From Sphingomonas sp. QA11 (GTDB lineage Bacteria; Pseudomonadota; Alphaproteobacteria; Sphingomonadales; Sphingomonadaceae): 64,000 nt of DNA. Location of the stretch: positions 806,001-870,000 of the forward strand of contig NZ_CP098774.1 in NCBI RefSeq assembly GCF_028473665.1, given 5' to 3'. The position numbers and the translations under genes are program-made. The notes under the pieces are model-generated. The model was not told the origin of the DNA. It worked only from the letters and a program-made list of their open reading frames with translations, and ran no database searches. Shown one piece after another: positions 42,204 to 51,038 of this stretch. Position 1 is the stretch's first letter, and each line of letters starts with the position of its first letter.

Positions 42204-44045
42204 TTACAACGACGAGGCTTCGGCCATCATGGGAACGCGCGCTCGGTTCGGCTCCGCTGATGCCCGGCGAACCACCACGCTCAGCAGCAGGTTCTCGTGG
42301 TCGATGACATAACGCCGCTGAAGAAGGAAATCGAGATGCTCGGCCACTGCCTCGGGCAGGCCCTCGCGTGGGCGGGGGCGCTCCAGCTGAGCCAGAGCGT
42401 TGACCGCTGCGGGAGAAAGCACGGAGAGCGCCTCGCGCGCGATGGGCCTGGTATCGATGACGACGCCGCCACCGCTCGCCTTCGTTTCCAGAAGCAGAAG
42501 TGGACGCTGCGCACGCAGCCACAAGTGCTTCCAATGATCCACGCTGTCGCGAAACTCTTTCACCAGCGCCGTGTCCGAGAGGAACTCGGTCGTGTAGATG
42601 CCGTCAAAATGATAGGCGATCTCGTCGAGAGGCGCGTCTGACGGATAGAGGCCCCGATAGATCTCGAACGGTTTGATCTCGGGAATGCCCAGGCGCTCGT
42701 GATCGTCGAAATTCGGGCTGAACCGGTCGATCATGATTTCGGATATGCCGTCGGGCGGCCGGAAATGCACGAGCGCGGGAAAGATTGCGAGCATGTCGCG
42801 ATAATTCTGCTGAGTCTCGCCCGGGAAACCGTAGATCAGGTTCCAGCCGGCGCGCATGCCGTGCTTGGCGCTGCTTCGCAACAGCATGATGTTCTGGTGC
42901 GCCGAAACGCCCTTGCGCATCAATTTCAGGACCGGTGTCGACAAGGATTCGACACCCGGCTGGATGCTGTAGACACCGGCCGTGCGCATCAGGGCCACTT
43001 GCTCTTCCTTGAGGTTCGCCTTCACCTCGTAGAACAATTTCGGCGGGTGGGGCATGGCAGCCAGCTGAGGCAGCACAGTCGCGAAATAGGAATTCGGGAT
43101 GATGTTGTCGGCCGTGCGGATCGGTCGGCCGTCCCATCTCTCGTCGAGCGCGGTAAGCTCCCGCACAACCCGCTCGGACCCCTTCTCGCGGAAATTCATG
43201 CTTGCCTGGTTGAGGCCGCAGAAGATGCAATGATGCTTGGCGCCCCACCAGCAGCCGCGCGACGACTCATATGTCACATACCCCGGAAGCTCCGGCGGCA
43301 GTCGTCCGGCGTCCTGCTGCTCTCGCAACGCGGCGATGAAGTCGGAGAAATCGGCGTCAGGCGAATCGGCCATGTTCTGCAGCGGCGCGCACTCGACGAT
43401 TCGCCCGGCAGGGCGCTCGCCCCTGCGCAGATAGGCTTCGCAGAAATCTGGAAAGGCGACATCCGCCTCGCCGTCGAAGAAATAATCGACACAATCGAAT
43501 ATCGGCGCGAGCGCTTTCGCCATCACGCCGGTGACGTTGGCGCCGCCCATCACGATCAGCGCGTCGGGCAGGGCGGCGCGCACTCGCCGCGCAATGGCGA
43601 ACGCCGACATGTTCTGCTGGAACATGTTGGTGATGCCGACGATGCGCGGCTTCTTGGCGGCGATCGCCTGCACGACTTCGTCAAGATGGGGTCCGACGGC
43701 AGGCGCGACGCTCGCGATCAGATCGAGCATTTTCGGGTGCTCGATGCCTTCGGGAATGCGCGCGAGGGTCTCAGGCGGATACGCGTGCGGCTTGAAAATA
43801 TACTCGCCCGGCTGCTTGCGCACCAACGTGCCGCAAATCGTCTCGTAGAGTTCGTAGCCGATGCGCGCTCCCATCAACACGCTGGCATAGACCGCCCCGA
43901 CCCGGAAACCCCGCTGCCGGCAGGCCGCGATCAGAACGGAGGTGCCGAGGGGTGTCAGATTCAGCGTATCGAACGCCGGTACGACAATACAGAGGTCGGT
44001 TTCCGTTTCCAATTTCCTCGTTCCTCCCAAGAACGGCCGTTTCAT
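42204..44045 (-). CDS. RiPP-type B12-binding radical SAM C-methyltransferase-like enzyme
   Basis: 613 residues from the chosen start. N-terminal cobalamin-binding Rossmann-like domain (about 15-200; LTPLGTSVLIAACRQRGF, MGGANVTGV). Radical SAM domain with an unusual cluster motif: SRGCWWGAKHHCIFCGLN, i.e. Cys265-x7-Cys273-x2-Cys276, as in the 'RiPP maturation radical SAM protein 1' group. Then FYEVKANL, QPGVESLSTPVLKLMRKG and NLIYGFPGET. These enzymes install C-methyl or similar groups on ribosomal peptides. ATG at 44045 follows AGGGG; the frame is open to 44186 but that extension uses rare codons (AGG, TCA, CCT, GTA). No precursor gene of known type is adjacent. Confidence 0.85.
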   Translation of the reverse strand: MKRPFLGGTRKLETETDLCIVVPAFDTLNLTPLGTSVLIAACRQRGFRVGAVYASVLMGARIGYELYETICGTLVRKQPGEYIFKPHAYPPETLARIPEGIEHPKMLDLIASVAPAVGPHLDEVVQAIAAKKPRIVGITNMFQQNMSAFAIARRVRAALPDALIVMGGANVTGVMAKALAPIFDCVDYFFDGEADVAFPDFCEAYLRRGERPAGRIVECAPLQNMADSPDADFSDFIAALREQQDAGRLPPELPGYVTYESSRGCWWGAKHHCIFCGLNQASMNFREKGSERVVRELTALDERWDGRPIRTADNIIPNSYFATVLPQLAAMPHPPKLFYEVKANLKEEQVALMRTAGVYSIQPGVESLSTPVLKLMRKGVSAHQNIMLLRSSAKHGMRAGWNLIYGFPGETQQNYRDMLAIFPALVHFRPPDGISEIMIDRFSPNFDDHERLGIPEIKPFEIYRGLYPSDAPLDEIAYHFDGIYTTEFLSDTALVKEFRDSVDHWKHLWLRAQRPLLLLETKASGGGVVIDTRPIAREALSVLSPAAVNALAQLERPRPREGLPEAVAEHLDFLLQRRYVIDHENLLLSVVVRRASAEPNRARVPMMAEASSL

Positions 44046-44186
44046 CGCGAGGCCCCTGATCCTGTACGACTGCCCCTGCCTTTCGGCAATCATCATTGGC
44101 CCCGGGCCATATACTTTAGGCGTATGCGAGGCACTGCTTGAGAAAAACTGCACCCGATCTTGCTGCATCGGGATAGTCTGGGGCAT

Positions 44187-44306
44187 TTATTGCCCGGAAC
44201 GCCAGCCGCGCTTGAACTTGTGCCGGCCGTTTACGTCGGCACGGAAGGCGATACTGGTCTTGGTGGGCAGCGCGATGAGACAGGTCGGATAGGCCGGTAG
44301 CTGCAC
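44187..44306 (-). CDS. Possible 39-residue small protein upstream of the radical SAM gene
   Basis: GTG-started frame whose stop lies directly before the longest possible radical SAM frame. Begins VQLPAYPTCLIALPTK and ends in a basic tail (GRHKFKRGWRSGQ). Codon choice is GC-rich at third positions like real genes here, in contrast to the bases just downstream. It has no good ribosome binding site (GAGG is 13 bases away) and no known family. It may be a peptide substrate, a decayed gene end, or chance. Confidence 0.3.
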   Translation of the reverse strand: MQLPAYPTCLIALPTKTSIAFRADVNGRHKFKRGWRSGQ

Positions 44307-44328
44307 GGGCAGCGCGATTGCCTCGTCT

Positions 44329-45270
44329 TTATTGTGGTGCCTCTGCGGTCGAGACGACAAGGCAATCCGCCGATGTGCAGGGGGCTTCGGGTGGTTCCGG
44401 GTGCTCGATCCGCACACTGTAGGCAAGCTTGTCGGCGCTGGCTGATGTGATCGTCACCAGAATGTCCCTGACATGGGCCTGTTTGACACCGACAGGGAAG
44501 GTTTCGATCTGGCCACTGCCGGGGTGGACGAGGTCGGAAATCGAATAGCCGCGTACCTCGAACTGGAGCTCGCCCTTCCGGATGCCCTGATAGGCGATGT
44601 CATATATCCGGCCCACCTCGTTCGGCGAATAGGCGCTTGGGTCAGGTATCACGGGCCCCACGCTGTAATCGCGCGGCGGCACTAAGGCGTCGCCCGTCCG
44701 GGCGATCTGGGCCGCGCCGAAACTCGCGGTCGCCGGCGCTGTCGACCGGATGACGGGTACGGCCGGATTGGCTGCCATCTGGTCGTGCAGCGCCCGGGCG
44801 GGCTCGCCATTCGATGCCCACAGCGCCCTGGCGAAGGCGATGTCGTCGATTGCTATCGGAAAGGCGACGAGACCGGCGCGACCGGTTTCCGATGCACAGA
44901 CAAACGCCAGTTCGCCCGTCGCTACCCTGTCGTCGGGGGATATGTCCTCGAGCGTCGCCCGGGGACGGGTGGATGTATCGATCTTGCGGTCGGCGGGATC
45001 GTGCCGTTCGATCCCCATCCAGCCCGACTGGTGCTTGCGGCAATCGCTCTGCATGTAGAGACGGCGCGTTTCGATGACCCGGCCGCCTTTTCCGGCGACC
45101 TCCCTCGACCAATAGGTCACCGTGTCGCCGGCCCGTTCGATGGAGCTCGCCTCGACGAAGGTAACGCGATCGGCATCGTGCCCGACATACCACCATGGTG
45201 CCGCGAAGGCCGGAAGGCTGGCGCAGGAACAGACCAGCGCCAACAACCCGGATATGATACGCGTCCGCAT
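44329..45270 (-). CDS. Secreted protein, unknown function (surface-adhesin-E-like N-terminus)
   Basis: 313 residues. Signal peptide ending LPAFAA. The mature start WWYVGHDADRVTFVEASSIERAGDTVTYWS repeats the pattern of small periplasmic 'surface-adhesin E' domains (residues 25-130), with a paired cysteine in MQSDCRKHQSG. A second half has no clear match; two cysteines lie close together near the C-terminus (APCTSADC). GGAGAA 5 bases upstream supports the start at 45270. Confidence 0.7.
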   Translation of the reverse strand: MRTRIISGLLALVCSCASLPAFAAPWWYVGHDADRVTFVEASSIERAGDTVTYWSREVAGKGGRVIETRRLYMQSDCRKHQSGWMGIERHDPADRKIDTSTRPRATLEDISPDDRVATGELAFVCASETGRAGLVAFPIAIDDIAFARALWASNGEPARALHDQMAANPAVPVIRSTAPATASFGAAQIARTGDALVPPRDYSVGPVIPDPSAYSPNEVGRIYDIAYQGIRKGELQFEVRGYSISDLVHPGSGQIETFPVGVKQAHVRDILVTITSASADKLAYSVRIEHPEPPEAPCTSADCLVVSTAEAPQ

Positions 45271-45357
45271 GGCCTTCTCCCGCATCCTGCGAAGCGCTTG
45301 ATGCACATCGGCGATGCAGGCAACAGAATTTATGGGAGCAATTTTCGCGGGCCAGGC

Positions 45358-47121
45358 TCAGTCGACGGCCGGCAGGATATATTTCGGCGTGTAGATTTCC
45401 TGCGGCACGTACATCACCTTGTCGCTGTAATTGCCGCCGAAAATCGCGACCACTAGGTCGAGCGCCGGCACGACCATCACGACCTGCCCGCCATTGCCCG
45501 CCGCATAATAGGCCGGCAGTGTCTTCCCCTTGTAGGGCAGGTCGATGCCCCACCAGAAATAGCCATAGTGAAGGCCGCGCATCGCGCGGATCGGGGCGGT
45601 TGATCGCTTGGCCCATGCCGCGCTCACAATGCGGCGGCCATGCCAGACACCGCCGTCGAGCATCATCTGGCCAAGCTTCATGAAGTCGCGCGGGATGAAC
45701 TGCGCACCGCCGCCCATATAGGGCTGCCCGGTCGGCTGCACGTTGAGCGCATAGCGCCCGAACTGCATCGGGCGGGCGATCAGCCTGTCGAAACTGTCCT
45801 CCAGCCTGATGCCGGTCGCTTTGGCCAGCACGCCGCCGGCCAAATTGGGGTTGGTGCTGCAATAGATCGCCACGTCGCCCGGGGCCGTCGCCATCGGCAG
45901 GTCGAGCGCATAGCGATACCAGTCCGGCTGCGCTTCCTGGTTCTGCATCACATCCTCATTGCCCGGTGCCTTGGGGTCGCGGTCGTCGCAGTGAAAGCCG
46001 GAAGACATGGTCATCAGATGCTCCAGCGTCATCGCGCGCTTCCGCGGTTCCAGGCCGGACGGGAAGCTTCCGCCGCCCATCATGCCGTACACCGGCGTCG
46101 CGGGGCTCAACCTGGCGCCGTTCTCGATCGCGGCACCGATCAGCACGGAGGTCATGCTCTTCGCCGCTGACCGTGTGTCGTGCAGTTGCGTGCCGTCCTG
46201 CCCGTGGAAATATTCCTCCAGCACCAGCTTGCCGTGCCGGGCTATCAGCACGCCGTGAATGTCCTGCGCGTGCACTGAATCCATCGGCGTATCGATCAGC
46301 ATCTGGACGAACCGCTCGATCGCCGGCCGCGCGATTCCGACTGCATCGAGCGTCGTCACCGGCCAGCCGTCGCTCCGCGCCAGCGGCGCGCGATAGACAT
46401 AGGGCGCCTTGCCGGGCCGGGGATAGAAATCGCTGTCGTCGCCCGCGCGCCTGAAATCATAAGTGTCGCCACGCCCGGGGATGAAGATCGACAGCACGTC
46501 GTCGTCGGCATTGTAGGTGCCGCCGGTGATCGGCACCTCCTTCTCCGCGCCGTCGGGCTTGCCGAGCAGCGTGACCTTGTCCCCGTCGCGCGTGATATGC
46601 TGCAGGTTGAGGAACCGGCCGATGTTGCGATCCGGGTTGCGCAGGAAAACGCGGGCACCGCCATCGGGGTCGGCATCGATCTTGAGAATCAGCGTGAAAT
46701 TGTCGTCCAGTGGACTGACCTCACCCCGCCACAGACCGGGGCCCCGCGCGACGAGATCGACTGGCGTCAGATACGCCGTGCCGCTGGTCACGGTGCGTTG
46801 CTGCAACCAATGGCCGTGGATGCGATTGCCACTGTCGATCGGGGAGCCGCGAAAACTGCCCTCGCCGTTCGGCAGGGTAAAGGTGATGGTGTTGCCGTCG
46901 GCGGTGACGGTCGCGCGGCGGCCGGCGAGTTCAGCGCGCCAGGACTTGCCATCGCGTACGATGGTCAGTTCGCCACGGATATCAGGCCCGAAACGCTTCT
47001 TCGCCTGCCACAATCCGTTCAAATCGCTCGCTTGCCCGGAAGCCGGGGGGGCGGCAGGGGTGGGGGCGATGATCAGCCCTGCGGCGATCGCGATGGTGGC
47101 GGCGTTCTTGAACAGGGACAT
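45358..47121 (-). CDS. Secreted serine hydrolase, beta-lactamase / penicillin-binding-protein fold
   Basis: 587 residues. Signal peptide (1-23), a beta-rich N-terminal region (about 35-250, GLWQAKKRFGPDIRGELTI), then the serine hydrolase domain: Ser318-x-x-Lys321 in TRSAAKSMTS, YCSTN as the Tyr-x-Asn element, and YAAGNGGQVVMVV replacing the KTG box. Acts in the periplasm on an unknown ester or peptide. Start at 47121 gives the signal peptide; the longer frame would run into the AraC gene. Confidence 0.85.
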   Translation of the reverse strand: MSLFKNAATIAIAAGLIIAPTPAAPPASGQASDLNGLWQAKKRFGPDIRGELTIVRDGKSWRAELAGRRATVTADGNTITFTLPNGEGSFRGSPIDSGNRIHGHWLQQRTVTSGTAYLTPVDLVARGPGLWRGEVSPLDDNFTLILKIDADPDGGARVFLRNPDRNIGRFLNLQHITRDGDKVTLLGKPDGAEKEVPITGGTYNADDDVLSIFIPGRGDTYDFRRAGDDSDFYPRPGKAPYVYRAPLARSDGWPVTTLDAVGIARPAIERFVQMLIDTPMDSVHAQDIHGVLIARHGKLVLEEYFHGQDGTQLHDTRSAAKSMTSVLIGAAIENGARLSPATPVYGMMGGGSFPSGLEPRKRAMTLEHLMTMSSGFHCDDRDPKAPGNEDVMQNQEAQPDWYRYALDLPMATAPGDVAIYCSTNPNLAGGVLAKATGIRLEDSFDRLIARPMQFGRYALNVQPTGQPYMGGGAQFIPRDFMKLGQMMLDGGVWHGRRIVSAAWAKRSTAPIRAMRGLHYGYFWWGIDLPYKGKTLPAYYAAGNGGQVVMVVPALDLVVAIFGGNYSDKVMYVPQEIYTPKYILPAVD

Positions 47122-47173
47122 GAAGGGTTCCGATCGGGGATATCGCCTGATCTCCTGTAACAAGGGCCCCGCC

Positions 47174-48010
47174 TCAGTCTTGTATCCGCGCAACATCGCG
47201 TTCCCGGCGCCATCCGCTTGGCGTGTTGCAAAAGGCGGAACGAAAGGCGCGGTTGAAATGCGCCTGGTCCGAAAAGCCGGTGGCGCAGGCGATATCGGCC
47301 AGCGACGTGGGCGACGCGCCCAGCATCGCCGCCGCCCGCTCAAGCCGCCGTCCGCGCAGATATTCTCCGGGCGAGCAGGCGAGATAGCGTTTGAACACGC
47401 GGGCCAGGTGAACGGGATGCACGCCGGCTTCGCTGGCCAGGTCGGCGACGCTCAGATCGGCCCGGTCTTCCGAGAAGCTCATCTCGAACACGCGGCGCAG
47501 CCAGGACGGAGGGCCCGCCGCGGCGGAGGCTTCGTCAGACGTCGGCGCTTGCACGCTGGCGACCAGTTGATGCGCCCGTCCGTCGAGTCCGATCGGCGAC
47601 AACGCCATATCGGCCATCTCCCGGGCAAGGCAGTGGGCTGTCCAGATCGCATAGGGATCGAGTAGCGTGATCGCGCGCCCTTCGTCGGCAGCCGGCCCGC
47701 CGGACACCGCAAGAAAACTTCCCTGGCCGCGATAGAAGCGATCGCGATGCGTGGTGCCGGCCGGGTTGTACACTAGCAGCGGCGTGGTCGAGGCGAGAGG
47801 GGCGCCGGCGGCTGACGACATGTATCGGCCGGCGAGCACCAGCACGAAATGCGCCTCGTCATGGGTGTGGGTCTCCACCTCTTCCTCGGGCGCGGTCGCG
47901 TCGAGGCGGTGGAAGGTGAAACCGGCGGCTTCGCGATATGCGGGGCCCGAGCCCCAGAACTCGTGCCGCGCGCGTCGAATTGGCAAGCCGAGTCTCCATG
48001 CGGCGACCAC
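47174..48010 (-). CDS. AraC-family transcriptional regulator
   Basis: 278 residues, GTG start. N-terminal cupin-like sensing domain with THTHDEAHFVLVLAG (about 47-62); C-terminal pair of helix-turn-helix motifs (LSVADLASEAGVHPVHLARVFKRYLACSPGEYLRGRRLERA and SLADIACATGFSDQAHFNRAFRSAFCNTPSGWRR). The serine hydrolase gene follows 52 bases downstream on the same strand and is a likely target. Confidence 0.9.
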   Translation of the reverse strand: MVAAWRLGLPIRRARHEFWGSGPAYREAAGFTFHRLDATAPEEEVETHTHDEAHFVLVLAGRYMSSAAGAPLASTTPLLVYNPAGTTHRDRFYRGQGSFLAVSGGPAADEGRAITLLDPYAIWTAHCLAREMADMALSPIGLDGRAHQLVASVQAPTSDEASAAAGPPSWLRRVFEMSFSEDRADLSVADLASEAGVHPVHLARVFKRYLACSPGEYLRGRRLERAAAMLGASPTSLADIACATGFSDQAHFNRAFRSAFCNTPSGWRRERDVARIQD

Positions 48011-48091
48011 TGAGCCGCGCTGCCCTGTCTGTAATACCTGGATAACAAGCGTGGAACGGGCACGAAAGCGCGACGACCGGCCTTTGCGATT

Positions 48092-48904
48092 CTAGCGGAG
48101 CGCGAAACCCAGATCGCCCAGCACCGTCCGCAACACATGGCGCCCCGCCATCGATTGCGGCCCGCGCGTTCGGTCCCCGGCCAGTTCGGTCCAGCCGCGC
48201 TCGGCCATTCCCTGCTCCCGCTGGAAAGCCCGGAGACGGTCATCATAGGCATGGGCACTGTCATGCTGCCGGTCGGTCCAGGCATAGGTCTCGTGGAACA
48301 GCACTGATGACTGGGGCAGGCGGGGCTTGATCGATGCGGGGCGTGCCGGATCGGGTTTGCCGACCACCAGGCCGAACAGCGGAAACATCCTGGGCGGCAG
48401 GCCGAGCTCAGCGGCGACCTTGGCAGGGTGGTTGCGGATACCGCCGATATAGACTGAACCCAGCCCGAGGGATTCCAGGGCGACGACGGCGTTCTGCGCC
48501 GCCAGCGAGGTGTCGACTGATCCGAGCAGGAAGGTTTCGGTGTAATCAAGCGCCTCGGCCGGCACGCCGCGCGTAATCGCCAGCTGAGTCAGCCGGTCGA
48601 AATCGATCAGCCAGACGAGCAGCAGTGGCGCTTCCACGATATGCTTTTGCGATCCCGCCAGTGCCGCCAGCCGCGCCTTGCGCTCCGGATCCTGTACGGC
48701 GACCACGCTCCAGACCTGCAGGTTGGACGAGGAGGCGGCCGATTGCGCCGCCGCGACAAGCGTTTCGATCGTCCCCTCGGGCAAGGGATCGGGCAGATAG
48801 GCCCGCACCGATCGGTGCTCGATCAGCAGGTCGATCGCGGCGTTGCGGTGGATCGCCACGCTGTCGTCATGGCGATAGCGCGCCTTCAGGGCCGCCTCGC
48901 TCAC
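48092..48904 (-). CDS. NfsA-like FMN-dependent NADPH reductase
   Basis: 270 residues, nitroreductase fold: RSVRAYLPDPLPEGTIETLVAAAQSAASSSNLQVWSV at the N-terminus (FMN-binding Arg and Ser residues), LGLGSVYIGGIRNHP and FGLVVGKPDP. Such proteins reduce FMN, nitro compounds or quinones with NAD(P)H. In this operon it probably supplies reduced flavin to the monooxygenase encoded just upstream (4-base overlap). Last gene of the organosulfur operon. Confidence 0.88.
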   Translation of the reverse strand: MSEAALKARYRHDDSVAIHRNAAIDLLIEHRSVRAYLPDPLPEGTIETLVAAAQSAASSSNLQVWSVVAVQDPERKARLAALAGSQKHIVEAPLLLVWLIDFDRLTQLAITRGVPAEALDYTETFLLGSVDTSLAAQNAVVALESLGLGSVYIGGIRNHPAKVAAELGLPPRMFPLFGLVVGKPDPARPASIKPRLPQSSVLFHETYAWTDRQHDSAHAYDDRLRAFQREQGMAERGWTELAGDRTRGPQSMAGRHVLRTVLGDLGFALR

Positions 48905-50295
48905 GACGCCTCGGCCACTGCGGCGGTGCGCCCGGCGAAACTGTTCTCCGGTCGCCTCAGGCCCAGATTCTCGCGCAGCGTCCGCCCTTCATATTCCTCG
49001 CGGAACAGCCCGCGGCGCTGCAGAATCGGCACGACATGATCGACAAAGTCGGTCAGCCCGGTCGGGAGGGTCGGCGGCATCACGTTGAAGCCATCGGCAG
49101 CGCCGGTCTGGAACCATGTCTGGATTAGGTCGGCGACCTGTTCGGGGGTGCCGACCGTGGTCAGGTGGCCGCGTGCCGTGGAGACCTGGCGATAGAGCTG
49201 GCGCAGCGTGGGCCGCTCGCGCTCGACCAGGTCGGATACGAGCTTCAGCCGGCTCTTGCTGCCATTGGTGTCGCCTGGCAGCGGCGGCGCGATGTCGTCG
49301 AGCGTGTAGCTCGACAGGTCGACGCCCTGATAATGCCGGTTCAATATGCCCCAGGCGACCGCCGGGTGGACCAGCGACTGCAACTCCTCATATTTCGCCT
49401 GCGCCTCGGCCTCGGTACCGCCCAGCACCGCGAAGATGCCCGGCATCACCAGCAGATCCTCGCGCCGCCGCCCATATTTCCCAAGCCGCGCCTTCACATC
49501 GGCATAAAATTCCTGCGCATCCTCAAGCAGCAGGTTCGCGGTGAAGATCACCTCTGCCGTCCGTGCCGCCAGCTCGCGCCCTGGTTCGGACGCGCCGGCC
49601 TGCACGATCACCGGATAGCCCTGCGGCGGCCGAGCGATGTTGAGCGGCCCGCGCACCTGGAAATGCTCGCCCTGATGGCCGAGCACATGGAATTTCTCTG
49701 TGTCGAGGAACACCCCCGCCGCACGGTCGCGGACGAACGCATCATCCTCGTAACTGTCCCACAGGCCCTTCACGACATCGATATATTCCTCGGCCCGCTC
49801 ATAGCGCTTCGAATGTTCGAGATGCTCGGTGCGGCTGAAATTGGCCGACACGTCAGCGCCGGTAGTCACCACATTCCATGCCGCCCGCCCGCCGGTGATC
49901 CAGTCGAGCGACGCGAATTTCCGGGCGGTGGTGTACGGGTCCTCATAGGTCGTGGTCGAGGTGGCGACGAACCCCAGCCGCTCGGTGACCTGCGATAACG
50001 CCGCCCACAAAGTCACTGGCTCGAAATGCGCCGCCTTGGCATTCTGACGGAATGTCGCCTCATCGGTGAAATCGGCATAGCCGCCGGGGCTGTCCGCGAC
50101 GAACACCAGGTCGAACTTGCCGCGCTCCGCGGTCCGCGCGAGCCCTTTGTAATGCTCCAGATTATGCCCCGCATCGGCGTCGGTATCCGGGTGAAGCCAA
50201 GCGGAGACATGATGGCCGGTCGCTTGAAGAAAGGCACCGAGACGAAGTTTGCGATCCAAGGGCTTGCGATCTTTGGGGTTCCGATCTGGGGTCAT
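48901..50295 (-). CDS. FMN-dependent LLM-class monooxygenase (NtaA/SnaA/DszA type)
   Basis: 464 residues, bacterial luciferase-like TIM barrel of the NtaA/SnaA/DszA/SfnG group: KLRLGAFLQATGHHVSAWLHPDTD, FDLVFVADSP, TTTYEDPYTTARKFASLDWITGGRAAWNVVTT, and QGYPVIVQAGASEPGRELA. Two-component enzyme needing FMNH2. Neighbours (sulfonate transporter, TauD-like enzyme) point to oxidative desulfonation or sulfone breakdown; which compound is not known. Coupled to both neighbours by 4-base overlaps. Confidence 0.9.
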   Translation of the reverse strand: MTPDRNPKDRKPLDRKLRLGAFLQATGHHVSAWLHPDTDADAGHNLEHYKGLARTAERGKFDLVFVADSPGGYADFTDEATFRQNAKAAHFEPVTLWAALSQVTERLGFVATSTTTYEDPYTTARKFASLDWITGGRAAWNVVTTGADVSANFSRTEHLEHSKRYERAEEYIDVVKGLWDSYEDDAFVRDRAAGVFLDTEKFHVLGHQGEHFQVRGPLNIARPPQGYPVIVQAGASEPGRELAARTAEVIFTANLLLEDAQEFYADVKARLGKYGRRREDLLVMPGIFAVLGGTEAEAQAKYEELQSLVHPAVAWGILNRHYQGVDLSSYTLDDIAPPLPGDTNGSKSRLKLVSDLVERERPTLRQLYRQVSTARGHLTTVGTPEQVADLIQTWFQTGAADGFNVMPPTLPTGLTDFVDHVVPILQRRGLFREEYEGRTLRENLGLRRPENSFAGRTAAVAEAS

Positions 50296-51038
50296 GCCGG
50301 GATCCTTTCGCTGCGGGCATAGGGGGAGGTGGCTGCATCGACCGCGACGCCGAGCAGGCCGAGCAGTTCGTGCTGGAGCGCCGCTGTCCGTTCGCGCCGC
50401 GCGATGCCGTCGGAGGGCAGGGCCACGCGGATGTCGGCGACGATCTTGCCGTCATCGAGCACGACGACGCGGTCAGCCAGCTCGATTGCCTCGTCGACGT
50501 CGTGCGTGACGAGCAGGACGGCGGGACTATAGACCTCGGACAGGCGCCGAAGCAGCGCGTGCATGCGGATACGGGTCAGCGCATCGAGCGCCCCGAACGG
50601 TTCGTCGGCCAGCAGCAGCGCTGGCCCGCGTACCAGCGATCGCGCCAGGGCGACCCGTTGCTGCTCGCCGCCGGAAAGCTCATAGGGCCAGCTATTCTCG
50701 CGCCCTGCCAACCCGACTTCGTCCAGAGCCTTGAGCCCGCGCGCCTGCCGGTCGGCGCCGGTCAGGCCGAGCAGGACATTGTCGAGCACGCGCTTCCACG
50801 GCAACAGCCGCGCATCCTGAAATACCACCGAAAGACGTTCCGGCACCAGGATCGTGCCTGTCCCCTCCGCCTCATGATCCAGCCCGGCCAGCGCGCGGAG
50901 CAAAGTGCTCTTGCCCGATCCGCTTCGGCCGAGCAGCGCGACGAACTCGCCGGCGGCGATGTCGAGGTCGATGCCGTCGAGCACACCCTTTCGGGTGAAA
51001 CGGCGGACCAGGCTGCGAACCTGGACGACGGGGCTCAC
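50292..51038 (-). CDS. ssuB: Sulfonate/nitrate-type ABC transporter ATP-binding protein SsuB
   Basis: 248 residues. Walker A GRSGSGKST, Q-loop VVFQDARLLPW, signature LSGGEQQRVALARSL, Walker B LLLADEPFGALDALTR, H-loop LVTHDVDEAIELAD. GTG at 51038 is in a GTGA overlap with the ssuC stop. The VVFQDARLLPW pattern is that of the SsuB/TauB/NrtD subgroup. Confidence 0.92.
   Translation of the reverse strand: MSPVVQVRSLVRRFTRKGVLDGIDLDIAAGEFVALLGRSGSGKSTLLRALAGLDHEAEGTGTILVPERLSVVFQDARLLPWKRVLDNVLLGLTGADRQARGLKALDEVGLAGRENSWPYELSGGEQQRVALARSLVRGPALLLADEPFGALDALTRIRMHALLRRLSEVYSPAVLLVTHDVDEAIELADRVVVLDDGKIVADIRVALPSDGIARRERTAALQHELLGLLGVAVDAATSPYARSERIPA

Noticed and set aside
42699..44141. 480-codon plus-strand frame opposite the radical SAM gene
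   Set aside because: The minus-strand product has the cluster cysteines and cobalamin domain; this is its shadow.
44046..44186. N-terminal extension of the radical SAM frame
   Set aside because: Rare codons for this genome (AGG, TCA, CCT, GTA), no family match, and a better start at 44045.
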